From: Paenibacillus sp. MMS20-IR301
GTDB taxonomy: Bacteria; Bacillota; Bacilli; Paenibacillales; Paenibacillaceae
Direction of reading: 5' to 3'
NCBI RefSeq assembly: GCF_032302195.1
Contig: NZ_CP135275.1
Span: 6,353,501 to 6,417,500 of the forward strand
Length of the DNA stretch: 64,000 bases
The position numbers were made by a program, and so were the translations under genes. Numbering within the stretch: position 1 is the stretch's first letter; each line of letters begins with the position of its first letter. The notes below the pieces were generated by a model. That model searched no databases and was not told the origin of the DNA. It saw nothing but the letters and a program-made list of their open reading frames with translations. Shown here in pieces: positions 44,151 through 53,633 of the stretch.

Positions 44151-45264
44151 ATGATAGATCCAAGTGTAAAGCAGGACCTGCGTGAAATCGGCAAGAAACT
44201 AACCAACCTTAGGGGGTCTCTTTGACTTAGACCTGAAGCTGGAGATGATCGCGAACTTCGAGGAGAAGATGGCTGCTCCCGGGTTCTGGGATGATCCGGA
44301 GAAGGCTCAAGGTGTAATTGGTGAGATGAATGCCGTGAAATCGGTGGTTGACCAGTATGAGAAGCTGCAGCAGGACTATGATGATGCGGCGATGATGACA
44401 GAGCTGGCTGATGAGGAAGGCGATGCGGAGCTGGCGGCAGAGGTGGCTGGAACGATCCGCAGCGTGGTCGCTAGAGTGGATGAGTTCGAGCTGCAGCTGC
44501 TGCTTAATCAGCCTTATGATAAATTGAATGCAATCCTGGAGCTGCATCCGGGTGCGGGCGGCACGGAATCCCAGGACTGGGGCCAGATGCTGCTGCGGAT
44601 GTATACACGCTGGGCCGAGAAGCGGGGCTTCAAAGTAGAAGTGCTCGATTATCTGCCGGGGGATGAAGCGGGGATTAAGAGTGTAACGCTGCTGATCAAG
44701 GGCCATAATGCATATGGGTACCTGAAAGCGGAGAAGGGCGTGCACCGGCTGGTGCGGATATCGCCATTTGATTCCTCGGGCAGACGGCATACCTCCTTCG
44801 TGTCCTGTGATGTGATGCCGGAGATTGCCGATGATGTAGAGGTGGAGATCCGTACAGAGGATCTGAAGATTGATACGTACCGGGCCAGCGGCGCGGGCGG
44901 TCAGCACATCAATACCACGGACTCTGCAGTCCGTATCACCCATATGCCTACCGGCGTTGTGGTCACCTGTCAGAATGAGCGTTCACAGATCAAGAACCGG
45001 GAGCAGGCGATGAAGATGCTGCGCTCCAAGCTCTACGAACGCAAGATTCAAGAGCAGCAGGCACAGCTCGATGAGATCCGCGGGGAACAGTCGGATATTG
45101 CCTGGGGCAGCCAGATCCGTTCTTATGTGTTCCATCCGTACAGCATGGTGAAGGATCACCGCACTTCTGTAGAGACGGGCAACACCGGAGCCGTGATGGA
45201 CGGCGATCTGGACGGCTTCATTGACGGTTATTTGCGGAGTCAGATCAAGACGGAAGCTGAATAA
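44151..45264 (+). CDS. prfB: Peptide chain release factor 2 (with programmed +1 frameshift)
   Basis: Two parts, 44151-44222 and 44224-45264, joined by +1 frameshifting, give 370 aa. RF2 reads UGA and UAA stop codons. The first part is [20 protein letters not shown], then RGSL; the second continues [17 protein letters not shown]. The codon-recognition part carries [15 protein letters not shown] (the SPF tripeptide), and the catalytic GGQ is in [15 protein letters not shown] near residue 249. ATG with AAAGGTGATG upstream. Long but standard length once the parts are joined. Confidence 0.97.
44211..44226 (+). promoter_or_regulatory. Programmed +1 frameshift site of prfB
   Basis: AGGGGGTCTCTTTGAC contains an internal Shine-Dalgarno-like AGGGGG, the slippery CTT and the in-frame TGA followed by C. 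Low RF2 slows termination at TGA and favours the shift, the classical autoregulation. Confidence 0.95.
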
Positions 45265-45276
45265 ATTGAACAATAT

Positions 45277-45310
45277 TCCTATGCGTCTCCGGAGGTGTAG
45301 GGATTTTTTT
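45277..45310 (+). terminator. Terminator after prfB
   Basis: CCTA/TAGG outer pairs and CTCCGGAG inner palindrome, followed by ATTTTTTT. Confidence 0.7.
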
Positions 45311-45356
45311 CGGAATAACAGGACAGGCAAGTAAACATCTAAGGAGCAGGCTATAC

Positions 45357-46241
45357 ATGCAAAAAATCAATTCACGCAACAAACCGCCGCTCATTCCGCT
45401 GAACGGGCCGCTGCGTCATACCGTGGATATCGCGCTCATTCTGATTGGCTCGCTGATTACAGGACTGGCGTTTAACCTGTTCTTTCTGCCGAATCAGATT
45501 GCTTCCGGCGGGGTATCGGGGTTATCCGTGCTCGCTGAGGCCTGGTTTGGGGCAGAGCCGGCTTTTACCCAGTGGGCGCTTAATATTCCGCTCTTCATCC
45601 TCGGGATCATCTTCCTCGGCAAGCATTACGGCATCCGTTCCCTGCTGGGGAGCTTTGTGCTGCCGCTGTTCATCTTCCTGACCAAGGACGGGCCGGTGCC
45701 GACACATAATCCGCTGCTTGCTTCTATATATGGAGGAATTGGTGTGGGGCTGGGACTCGGACTGGTGTTCCGGGGGCGCGGCTCAACGGGTGGACTGACC
45801 ATTCTGGCGCAGATTATTCAAAAGCTTACCGGCTTCAGCTTCTCGCTGTCCGTCGTGCTGCTGGATGGTACGGTGATTACGCTGGCTGCTTTTGTGCTGG
45901 GCATGGAACAAGCCATGTATGCACTGATCGGACTGTTCGTGACGGGGAAAGTGATCAATGCGCTGGAGGTGGGCTTCAGCACGACGAAGGTAGCGTATAT
46001 TATTTCCGATCAGACCGAGGATATTTCGCAGGCGATTCTGAATGATCTGGACCGCGGGCTCACCAAGCTGAATGCGCAAGGCGGGTATACCGGGGATAAC
46101 CGGACCGTACTGATGGCTGTAGTAGGCCAGAACGAAATTACGAGGCTGAAGGCGATCGTCCGCTCGGTGGATCCGGGTGCATTTGTGATTATTACAGAAG
46201 CCCATGAAGTACTGGGCGAAGGATTCAAAAGAGAAGCGTAG
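45357..46241 (+). CDS. YitT family membrane protein (DUF2179 C-terminal domain)
   Basis: 294 aa. About five to six membrane segments in the first 200 residues: VDIALILIGSLITGLAF, then FFLPNQIASGGVSGLS, which is the typical family start, and others up to ALIGLFVTGKVINALE. The last about 80 residues are a soluble alpha-beta domain (KVAYIISDQTEDIS, LNAQGGYTGDNRTVLMAV, DPGAFVIITEAHEVLGEG) of the DUF2179 kind. The transported substrate or role is not established for the family. ATG with AAGGAG upstream. Single gene between terminators. Confidence 0.9.
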   Translation: MQKINSRNKPPLIPLNGPLRHTVDIALILIGSLITGLAFNLFFLPNQIASGGVSGLSVLAEAWFGAEPAFTQWALNIPLFILGIIFLGKHYGIRSLLGSFVLPLFIFLTKDGPVPTHNPLLASIYGGIGVGLGLGLVFRGRGSTGGLTILAQIIQKLTGFSFSLSVVLLDGTVITLAAFVLGMEQAMYALIGLFVTGKVINALEVGFSTTKVAYIISDQTEDISQAILNDLDRGLTKLNAQGGYTGDNRTVLMAVVGQNEITRLKAIVRSVDPGAFVIITEAHEVLGEGFKREA

Positions 46242-46275
46242 GCTCCCGCATGGGAAGCTCTGCGCTTTTCTTTTT
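46235..46275 (+). terminator. Terminator after the YitT protein
   Basis: AGCGTAGGCTCCC and GGGAAGCTCTGCGCT pair with two bulges around GCAT; a T-rich tail follows. The left arm includes the last codons of the gene. Confidence 0.75.
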
Positions 46276-46333
46276 ATATAAGGAAGAGTTGAAGGGGATA
46301 ACTAGAAGGGCTGAATAAAGTTAACGTTACGTG

Positions 46334-46362
46334 TTGTATTTATATTAATTCGGTCGTATAAT
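46334..46362 (+). promoter_or_regulatory. Promoter of the arg operon
   Basis: TTGTAT (46334-46339), 17 bases, perfect TATAAT (46357-46362), about 66 bases before argC. TGAATAAA at 46312 and TTATTCA at 46383-46389 lie on either side and resemble ARG-box half sites of the ArgR/AhrC repressor (weak evidence). Confidence 0.65.
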
Positions 46363-46427
46363 AATACATATTTGCAGGACGGTTATTCACAGGGCATAAT
46401 GATAGAAATGAGAATCAGGAAGCGGGG

Positions 46428-47483
46428 ATGACAGTGACAGGCAAGCTGAGGGCGGCAATTGTCGGATCAACGGGATATGGGGGCGTGGAGCTGATCAGGC
46501 TGCTGCAGAGCCACCCTGATATAGAGATTACTTCAGTGATTTCCTCTTCCAGCGCAGGTGCGCCGATTGAAGAAGGGTTCCCGCATCTGACGGGGATTGT
46601 ACAGCGTAATCTGGATGGTGTGGATGCAGCGGAGATGGCCGCCAGGGCGGATGTTGTCTTCACAGCTACCCCTTCGGGCGTCAGTGCAAAGCTGGTTCCA
46701 GGTCTGCTTGAGGCTGGCCTTAAGGTGGTTGATCTCTCCGGGGATTTCCGGCTGAAGGATGGTGCGGAGTATGAGCAGTGGTATAAGCATCCGGCTCCAC
46801 CGGAAGCTTACCTGCAGCAGGCAGTATACGGGTTGTGCGAGGTATATGGCGGCCGTGCGGCTGGGGTAGACTTCATCTCGAATCCCGGCTGTTATCCAAC
46901 CGCTACGCTGCTCGGGCTGGTTCCGGCGCTTGAAGCCGGCTGGATCAAACCGGACAGCATCATCATTGATGCGAAATCCGGAGTGTCCGGGGCCGGGCGG
47001 GGAACGAGCCTGATGGTTCATTTTGCCGAGATTAACGAGAACTTCAAGGCCTACAAAATCAACAAACACCAGCATATCCCGGAGATCGAGCAGGTGCTCA
47101 CAGATATCGCAGGCGAGAAAGTAACGGTAACGTTCACCACGCATCTGGTGCCGATGACCCGGGGGATTATGAGTACGATGTATGCGGGGCTGAACGGTGA
47201 ACATAGCGAGCAGGAACTGGTGGAACTATACCGTAAGTATTATGCAGGCCGGCCGTATGTGCGTGTGCGGGAGGCGGGAGTTATTCCGGCGACGAAGGAA
47301 GTCAGCGGGTCGAACTATTGTGATATCGGCTTCGCTACAGATCCGCGTACCGGACGGGTCACCATTGTATCGGTCATCGATAATATCGTTAAGGGCGCAG
47401 CAGGGCAGGCGATTCAGAACCTGAATTTGATGATGGGATGGGAGGAAACCCGCGGACTTGGTTACACGCCAGTGTATCCATAA
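46428..47483 (+). CDS. argC: N-acetyl-gamma-glutamyl-phosphate reductase
   Basis: 351 aa. Third step of arginine synthesis, reducing N-acetylglutamyl phosphate with NADPH. The Rossmann start AAIVGSTGYGGVELIRLL and the active-site block ISNPGCYPTATLLGL with the nucleophilic Cys are clear. KSGVSGAGRG and HQHIPEIEQVL support the family. ATG with AGGAAG-CGGGG directly upstream. First gene of a tight group argC-argJ-argB-argD-argF, all on the same strand. Confidence 0.97.
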   Translation: MTVTGKLRAAIVGSTGYGGVELIRLLQSHPDIEITSVISSSSAGAPIEEGFPHLTGIVQRNLDGVDAAEMAARADVVFTATPSGVSAKLVPGLLEAGLKVVDLSGDFRLKDGAEYEQWYKHPAPPEAYLQQAVYGLCEVYGGRAAGVDFISNPGCYPTATLLGLVPALEAGWIKPDSIIIDAKSGVSGAGRGTSLMVHFAEINENFKAYKINKHQHIPEIEQVLTDIAGEKVTVTFTTHLVPMTRGIMSTMYAGLNGEHSEQELVELYRKYYAGRPYVRVREAGVIPATKEVSGSNYCDIGFATDPRTGRVTIVSVIDNIVKGAAGQAIQNLNLMMGWEETRGLGYTPVYP

Positions 47484-47504
47484 GGGACAGCGGTCAAACT
47501 ACAC

Positions 47505-48737
47505 ATGAGCGAGAATCAACTATATACCGTCGTGAACGGCGGAGGCATTACTACACCCAAGGGCTTCACATCAGGAGGTCTGCACTGTGGTCTCAAAAAA
47601 ACCGAACGCAACGACCTCGGCGCTATTCTTTGTGAGGTTCCTGCTACAGCTGCAGCGGTGTTTACCACGAATGTGTTTCAGGCGGCTCCGCTGAAGGTGA
47701 CGCGGGAGAGTCTGGCGGACGGGACACTGCAGGCAATTATCGTCAACAGCGGTAATGCGAATGCCTGCACAGGGGCTCAGGGCGAGGCGGATGCGTATGA
47801 GATGCGCAGTGCGGCTGCCCGTCATTTGGGCGTAAGCGAAGAGAACGTTGCGGTGGCATCTACGGGCGTAATCGGTGAGACGCTGAAGATGGACTGTGTA
47901 CGCAGCGGGATTGCCGGACTGCCTGCTAAGCTGGATGGCGGTGCTGCCGGGGCAGAGGAGTTCAGCCAGGCTATTCTGACAACCGATCTGGTCAAAAAAG
48001 AATGCTGCGTCAAGCTGACGGTCGGCGGTACAGAGATAACGATTGCCGGAGCGGCCAAGGGCTCAGGAATGATTCACCCGAATATGGCGACGATGCTGGG
48101 CTTCATGACTACAGACGCTGCGATTGATGCAGAGGATCTGCTCAGTCTGCTGCGCAGTGCGACCAATTCTACTTTTAATATGATTACGGTGGATGGAGAT
48201 ACTAGCACGAATGATATGCTGGTTACGATGGCGAGCGGTCTGGCGGGGAATGAGAAGCTGACGCGGGAGCATGCGGACTGGGAAGCTTTTGCCGCCGGAT
48301 TCACCCATGTGTGCCGGAGTCTGGCGATGGCGATTGCCCGTGACGGTGAAGGGGCGACGAAGCTGATTGAGGTGCAGGTGAGCGGTGCGGTGCATAATGA
48401 AGCTGCTGCTGCGATTGCCAAGACTGTAGTCGGCTCAAGCCTGGTGAAATCGGCAATCTTCGGTGCGGATGCCAACTGGGGGCGGATTATCGCTGCGGTC
48501 GGGCGCGCGGGTGTACCGGTATCACCGGAGCAGGTGGATATTAAGCTGGGAGAGATCGAGGTGCTGCGTTCCTCGCGTCCGGTCGCTTTTGATGAGGAGA
48601 AAGCCCTTCATTATCTGCAAAAGAGTGATACCGTGCTGATCACCGTAGTCTTGGCTGACGGAAGCGGAAGGGCAACAGCCTGGGGCTGTGACCTTACCTA
48701 CGATTATGTGCGTATTAATGCTGCTTACCGTACCTAA
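47505..48737 (+). CDS. argJ: Bifunctional glutamate N-acetyltransferase / ornithine acetyltransferase
   Basis: 410 aa. ArgJ recycles the acetyl group from N-acetylornithine to glutamate. It is made as a precursor that cuts itself at the Ala-Thr bond in HPNMATMLGFMTTDA; Thr196 becomes the N-terminal nucleophile. TSGGLHCGLKKTERNDLGAI near residue 23 and VNSGNANACTGAQG near 86 are family marks. No argA is needed if ArgJ is bifunctional (inferred; the family also has mono-functional members). ATG 47505, 21 bases after argC, with a weak ribosome site. Confidence 0.96.
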   Translation: MSENQLYTVVNGGGITTPKGFTSGGLHCGLKKTERNDLGAILCEVPATAAAVFTTNVFQAAPLKVTRESLADGTLQAIIVNSGNANACTGAQGEADAYEMRSAAARHLGVSEENVAVASTGVIGETLKMDCVRSGIAGLPAKLDGGAAGAEEFSQAILTTDLVKKECCVKLTVGGTEITIAGAAKGSGMIHPNMATMLGFMTTDAAIDAEDLLSLLRSATNSTFNMITVDGDTSTNDMLVTMASGLAGNEKLTREHADWEAFAAGFTHVCRSLAMAIARDGEGATKLIEVQVSGAVHNEAAAAIAKTVVGSSLVKSAIFGADANWGRIIAAVGRAGVPVSPEQVDIKLGEIEVLRSSRPVAFDEEKALHYLQKSDTVLITVVLADGSGRATAWGCDLTYDYVRINAAYRT

Positions 48738-48798
48738 CCAGGTACTTATCAGGTGCTGAGTGGCGGCAGGGCATAAGCTTAAGGGGGCATAGGCTAAG

Positions 48799-49611
48799 AT
48801 GACGTTTGAAGATTTAGAGCTGCAGGCCGGCGGGCTGTTCGTAATGAAATGCGGCGGGAGTACGCTGGCTGCGCTGCCGGATTCGTTCTTTGAGGATCTG
48901 CGGGAGCTGCAAGCCGGCGGAGTACAGCCTGTCATTGTACATGGCGGCGGCCCGGCAATCTCCGGCAACCTGGAGAAGCTGGGAATTGAGAGCAGCTTCG
49001 TGAACGGCCTCAGGGTGACGACGGAAGAAGTGCTTGATGTGGTGGAGATGACGCTCTCGGGGAGCATTAACAAGGCCATAGTCCGCAGAATTCAAGCCGC
49101 CGGCGGACAGGCGCTCGGATTATCCGGCGTTGACGGTAACCTGATTATGGCGCGTCCGGTAGCGAACAGTGCTGAACTGGGAATGGTTGGTGAAGTAACC
49201 GAGGTGAATGCGGAGATTGTAAAAGGAATTATCGCGCTCGGCTATATCCCGGTAATCGCCCCTATCGGTGTGGATGGCGGAGGCCAGCGTTACAATATTA
49301 ATGCGGATACAGCGGCTGGTGCGGTTGCTTCCTTTGTAGAATCGCCCAGTATGATCGTAGTTACCGATGTACCGGGAATTATGCGTGAGCTGGACGGGAA
49401 GAAGATCGTGCTTCCTTCCGTAACGGTGGCACAGATCGAGGAACTGATCGCGGATGGTGAAATCTACGGCGGGATGATTCCCAAAGTACGCGCTGCGATG
49501 GATTGTATTCAGGGCAAGGTGTCGGAGGTTGTGATTGTTGACGGCAAGGAGCCGCGGGTACTCAGCCGGGTGCTGCAGGGCGAAGAGCTGGGAACGCGGA
49601 TTGTAAGATAA
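48799..49611 (+). CDS. argB: Acetylglutamate kinase
   Basis: 270 aa. Phosphorylates N-acetylglutamate. The amino acid kinase pattern is complete: VMKCGGSTL near residue 15 (phosphate-binding Lys), VIVHGGGPAIS near 48, NINADTAAGAVA near 170, and the Lys in GGMIPKVRAAM near 226. ATG with AAGGGGGC upstream. No N-terminal arginine-sensing helix of the kind found in feedback-inhibited hexameric enzymes is obvious, so feedback may be weak (inference). Confidence 0.96.
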   Translation: MTFEDLELQAGGLFVMKCGGSTLAALPDSFFEDLRELQAGGVQPVIVHGGGPAISGNLEKLGIESSFVNGLRVTTEEVLDVVEMTLSGSINKAIVRRIQAAGGQALGLSGVDGNLIMARPVANSAELGMVGEVTEVNAEIVKGIIALGYIPVIAPIGVDGGGQRYNINADTAAGAVASFVESPSMIVVTDVPGIMRELDGKKIVLPSVTVAQIEELIADGEIYGGMIPKVRAAMDCIQGKVSEVVIVDGKEPRVLSRVLQGEELGTRIVR

Positions 49612-49660
49612 AAGAGCGCTGACGGATAACCGCAGCAGCATGGTGGGAGAGTGACTAAGA

Positions 49661-50953
49661 ATGAGTGAGCTTACGCAAACGGAAAAAGATTCTTTGACAG
49701 GGGCAACGCAGGAACGTTCAGCGGAAACGAAGGAACAGGGAGCCGCTTCTGCTCCTGCCAAGCTGAGTGCGGTATTCCCGTCCTACGCCAGATATGATCT
49801 TAGTCTGGTTAAGGGCAAGGGCAGCTGGGTGTGGGATGATCAGGGCAACAAGTATCTCGATTTCATGTGCGGATTGGCTGTAACGAGCCTGGGCCACGCT
49901 CCGGAGAAGGTGGGCGAGAAGCTGAAGGCGCAGATTGATACGCTATGGCATGTCTCGAACCTGTTCCATATTCCGGGACAGGACCGGGTAGCTGCGCTGC
50001 TCACCGGCAACAGCTGTGCGGATCAGGTGTTCTTCTGCAACAGCGGAGCCGAGGCGAATGAGGCGGCAATCAAGCTGGCCCGCCGGTATCACCAGAAGGT
50101 GAAGGGTGATGACCGCTATGAGGTGATTACCTTCGAGCAGTCCTTCCACGGCCGCACACTGGCTACACTGACCGCAACGGGCCAGGCGAAGGTCAAGGAA
50201 GGCTTCCTGCCGCTGCCGGCAGGCTTCAAGACCGTGCCGCTGCATGATCTGCCGGCGCTGGAGTCGGCCATCACTGAGCATACAGCGGCGATCATGCTGG
50301 AGATGGTGCTGGCTGAAGGCGGCGTGCTTGAGGTACAGCAGGACTTCCTGGATGCTGTTGTTGCCCTGTGCAAGCAGCATGGTCTGCTGCTGATCGTGGA
50401 CGAGGTGCAGACCGGCATGGGCCGGACAGGCAAGCTGTTCGCGCATCAGCATTACGGCATTGAGCCGGATATCTTCACCTTGGCCAAAGGCGTGGCCAGC
50501 GGCTTCCCGGCCGGCGTGATGCTGGGCAAGGGATACCTGCGCGAGGCATTCAGCCCGGGGAGCCATGCGAGCACCTTCGGCGGCACGCCGCTTGCGGCAG
50601 CCGTCATGGAAGCGACGATTGAGACGATGCTGGAGGATGAGCTGCCGCAGCGGGCTGCTGACATGGGCGATTACTTAAGCGGGCTGCTGAGAGAGAAGCT
50701 GGCGGATACTTCGTTTGTGAAGGAAATCCGTGGCAAAGGCCTCTTGATCGGGATCGAATGTACAGAGCCGGTAGGGGAGATCGTGCTGGCCGGACAGAAG
50801 CGCGGCCTGCTGTTCGTTCAGGCCGGACCGAATGTCATCCGGCTGCTGCCTAATCTATATGTAACCAAAGAGGAGATTCATCAGGCGGTGGACATCCTTT
50901 CGGATCTAATCCATACTTATGCTAACAAAGGAAACGGGGAGGCCAATTCATGA
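49661..50953 (+). CDS. argD: Acetylornithine aminotransferase
   Basis: 430 aa class III PLP enzyme. Converts N-acetylglutamate semialdehyde to N-acetylornithine. FCNSGAEANEAAIKLAR, the Asp in LLIVDEVQTGMGRTG and the PLP-binding Lys276 in TLAKGVASGFPAG are visible. About 30 hydrophilic residues (Glu, Ala, Thr) precede the usual start; ATG 49661 has GGGAGAG upstream, so the extension seems real. The stop overlaps argF by four bases. Confidence 0.96.
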   Translation: MSELTQTEKDSLTGATQERSAETKEQGAASAPAKLSAVFPSYARYDLSLVKGKGSWVWDDQGNKYLDFMCGLAVTSLGHAPEKVGEKLKAQIDTLWHVSNLFHIPGQDRVAALLTGNSCADQVFFCNSGAEANEAAIKLARRYHQKVKGDDRYEVITFEQSFHGRTLATLTATGQAKVKEGFLPLPAGFKTVPLHDLPALESAITEHTAAIMLEMVLAEGGVLEVQQDFLDAVVALCKQHGLLLIVDEVQTGMGRTGKLFAHQHYGIEPDIFTLAKGVASGFPAGVMLGKGYLREAFSPGSHASTFGGTPLAAAVMEATIETMLEDELPQRAADMGDYLSGLLREKLADTSFVKEIRGKGLLIGIECTEPVGEIVLAGQKRGLLFVQAGPNVIRLLPNLYVTKEEIHQAVDILSDLIHTYANKGNGEANS

Positions 50954-51918
50954 GTCAGGTTACCAAGGGCAGTGCAGAGGCAATCGCAGCCCAGCTCAAA
51001 GGCCGTGATTTGCTGGAGCTGAACGATTACAGCCCGGAGGAAATTACGTATCTTATCGAACTTGCGATTGAGCTGAAGCGCAAGCAGAAGAACGGTGAAG
51101 TCTACCAGCCGCTGCTGGGGAAGACAATCGGTCTTATTTTTGAGAAATCGTCGACGCGCACACGGGTATCCTTCGAAGTCGGCATGTATCAGCTCGGCGG
51201 TCATGCGCTGTTCCTCAGCAAAAATGATATCCAGCTCGGCCGCGGCGAGACCGTTGGAGATACAGCACAGGTCATGTCGCGGTACTTAGACGGAATCATG
51301 ATCCGTACCTTCGGCCATGATAAAGTGGAAGAACTGGCCCGCTATGCTTCAGTTCCTGTAATCAACGGCCTTAGCGATCTGGCACATCCGTGCCAGGTGC
51401 TGGCGGATTACCAGACCGTGTATGAGCACAAGGGCAAGCTGAAGGGCCTGAAGCTGGCCTACATCGGCGACGGCAACAACATGGCGCATTCCCTGCTGAT
51501 CGGCGGAGCTAAGCTGGGTGTGCATGTAAGTATCGCCGGACCGGAGGGCTACGGGCCAGACGCGGCTGTAGTGGCCGAGGCGCGCGAGATCGCCAAGGGT
51601 ACGGGTTCAGTAATCACCGTTACCCGCAGCCCGCAGGAAGCCGTACAGGACGCGGATGTAATTTATACGGATGTATGGGCCAGCATGGGCTTCGAGGCGG
51701 AACAGCTGGCGCGTGAAGCGGCGTTCAAGGACTATCAGGTCAATGAGGAACTCGTGGCGCTTGCCAAAAGCGACTATCTGTTCCTGCACTGCCTCCCGGC
51801 CCACCGTGAGGAAGAGGTCAGCACCGGTGTCATCGACGGCCCGAACTCGGTTATCTTCGATCAGGCCGAGAACCGCCTGCATGCGCAGAAGGCGCTTATG
51901 GCGGCTTTGATGGGCTAA
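50950..51918 (+). CDS. argF: Ornithine carbamoyltransferase
   Basis: 322 aa. Makes citrulline from ornithine and carbamoyl phosphate. Carbamoyl-phosphate site EKSSTRTRVSFE near residue 60, HPCQVLADYQT near 145, ornithine-binding DVWASMG near 240 and HCLPAHR near 280 are all present. ATG overlaps the argD stop (ATGA), so translation is coupled, with AAACGGGGAGG upstream. No carbamoyl phosphate synthetase gene is in the window. Confidence 0.97.
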   Translation: MSQVTKGSAEAIAAQLKGRDLLELNDYSPEEITYLIELAIELKRKQKNGEVYQPLLGKTIGLIFEKSSTRTRVSFEVGMYQLGGHALFLSKNDIQLGRGETVGDTAQVMSRYLDGIMIRTFGHDKVEELARYASVPVINGLSDLAHPCQVLADYQTVYEHKGKLKGLKLAYIGDGNNMAHSLLIGGAKLGVHVSIAGPEGYGPDAAVVAEAREIAKGTGSVITVTRSPQEAVQDADVIYTDVWASMGFEAEQLAREAAFKDYQVNEELVALAKSDYLFLHCLPAHREEEVSTGVIDGPNSVIFDQAENRLHAQKALMAALMG

Positions 51919-51984
51919 CCTGCGCCCGGCATGGGTTTAACAGTGAATCGTAGAGTAAAACAGGGATTAACCTGTTTGGATCTT

Positions 51985-52007
51985 ATCTTATATACACCAT
52001 ATAAGAT
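51985..52007. terminator. Perfect hairpin after argF
   Basis: ATCTTATAT and ATATAAGAT pair perfectly around ACACC, 67 bases after argF, but no T run follows, so it may instead be an operator or processing site. The surrounding 359-base gap also holds a repeat element. Confidence 0.4.
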
Positions 52008-52050
52008 GAACTGGATTGAAATGAGAGGGTTGGAAGGATTGGAAGGAAAT

Positions 52051-52194
52051 TTTGGAACTGCAGGAGCGTCAGCGTCCGCCTGAAAGCTTTCCGCAGGAAA
52101 GCTACTTCGGAAGCATATGCTGTCTGCGGATTTCCACCGCAACCAGCGGTACAAATCAAGAAATCTGCAGACAACAGCGGCCGAAAGTCCAAAT
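52051..52194. repeat. Intergenic repeat element, copy 2
   Basis: TTTGGAACTGCAGGAGCG, AGCGTCCGCCT, and CAGCGGCCG near the end match copy 1 at 43957-44113. The ends TTTGGA and TCCAAA are inverted. Inside, GTCTGCGGATTTC (52121-52133) and GAAATCTGCAGAC (52160-52172) pair with one G-T, around a second hairpin CCGC/GCGG, so a nested stem-loop of about 50 bases forms. Confidence 0.65.
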
Positions 52195-52277
52195 ATTTTC
52201 TGTAATGACGCCCAAAACCCGTTTATAAATTTGTAGTTGATCTTATAACCCCCACACCGAAAGGAAGTAGTACCAAC

Positions 52278-53513
52278 ATGGCAAAAGAAAAAATCGTCCT
52301 CGCCTATTCCGGCGGGCTGGATACCTCAGTCATTCTGAAATGGCTGAAAGAGACCTATGATGCGGAGATTATTGCTTTTACAGCCGATATCGGCCAAAAA
52401 GAAGAGCTGGACGGCCTGGAGGAAAAAGCGCTCGCTACCGGCGCTTCCAAAGTCTACATAGATGACCTGCGCGACGAATTCGCGAATGACTTCATCTACC
52501 CGATGTTCCAGGCGGGAGCCCTTTACGAAGGCCAGTACCTGCTTGGCACGAGCATTGCCCGTCCGCTGATCGCTAAGCGTATGGTGGATATCGCGATCGC
52601 CGAAGGCGCTACAGCGATTGCCCACGGGGCAACCGGCAAGGGGAATGACCAGGTGCGCTTTGAACTGAACGCCGCTGCCTTGTCCCCAAGCATCAAGGTG
52701 ATTGCCCCATGGCGTCTGGAGGAGTTCCGCAACCAGTTCCCTGGACGCGCGGAGATGATTGCTTATGCTGAAGCAAACGGCATTCCTGTACAGGCTTCGG
52801 CGGCTAAGCCGTACTCTATGGACCGCAACCTGCTGCACATCAGCTATGAGAGCGGCGTGCTGGAAGATCCTTGGTTCGACCCAAGCGCACCGGAGAATAA
52901 GGAAATGTTCCTGCTCTCGAATGCTCCGGAGGACGCCCCGGATGAAGCGGAATATCTGGAGCTGGACTTCGTTAAGGGTGACTGTGTAGCGCTGAACGGT
53001 GAATCGCTGTCTCCGCTGCAAGTCATGGAGAAGCTGAATGAGCTGGGCGGCAAGCACGGGATCGGACGCGTGGATATGGTCGAGAACCGTTTCGTCGGCA
53101 TGAAGAGCCGCGGCGTATACGAGACTCCGGGCGGAACCATCCTGTTCACCGCTCACCGCAAAATGGAGTCCATCACCATGGACCGTGAAGTGATGAACCT
53201 GCGGGACAGCCTGATTACCCGTTACAGCACACTCGTGTATAACGGCTTCTGGTTCGCGCCAGAGCGGCTTGCATTGCAGGCCCTGGTGAAGGAGAGCCAG
53301 CAGAATGTGACCGGTACGGTACGCGTGAAGCTGTACAAAGGCAACATTATCGGCGCCGGTGTGAAGAGTCCGGTCAGCCTGTACAACCCGGATATCGCTA
53401 CAATGGAAGCTGATCCTACACAAGCCTATGATCAGGGAGATGCTACAGGCTTCATCCGCCTGAATGCCCTGCGTCTGAAGGTATCGGCGGGCGTAGCGGA
53501 ATCCAACAAGTAG
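52278..53513 (+). CDS. argG: Argininosuccinate synthase
   Basis: 411 aa. Joins citrulline and aspartate with ATP. The PP-loop [16 protein letters not shown] opens the protein; [14 protein letters not shown] near residue 115 and [19 protein letters not shown] near 180 are family blocks. ATG with AAAGGAAG 10 bases upstream. It stands 359 bases after argF and 120 before argH; it probably has a separate transcription start. Confidence 0.98.
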   Translation: MAKEKIVLAYSGGLDTSVILKWLKETYDAEIIAFTADIGQKEELDGLEEKALATGASKVYIDDLRDEFANDFIYPMFQAGALYEGQYLLGTSIARPLIAKRMVDIAIAEGATAIAHGATGKGNDQVRFELNAAALSPSIKVIAPWRLEEFRNQFPGRAEMIAYAEANGIPVQASAAKPYSMDRNLLHISYESGVLEDPWFDPSAPENKEMFLLSNAPEDAPDEAEYLELDFVKGDCVALNGESLSPLQVMEKLNELGGKHGIGRVDMVENRFVGMKSRGVYETPGGTILFTAHRKMESITMDREVMNLRDSLITRYSTLVYNGFWFAPERLALQALVKESQQNVTGTVRVKLYKGNIIGAGVKSPVSLYNPDIATMEADPTQAYDQGDATGFIRLNALRLKVSAGVAESNK

Positions 53514-53633
53514 AAGCAATTAGCCGTTTGGCGGTTTTTCATACAATCACAATATAAGCGGACAGAAGCAGGCCGTTCCTCCGAAGCCGGACAGGGGCGG
53601 CCCTTCTAACGTCAATCGAGGAGGACACAACAG

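Noticed and set aside
44245..45264. prfB as a short 339-aa gene starting at 44245
   Set aside because: The complete frameshift site and the upstream first part with a good ribosome site give the full-length protein.
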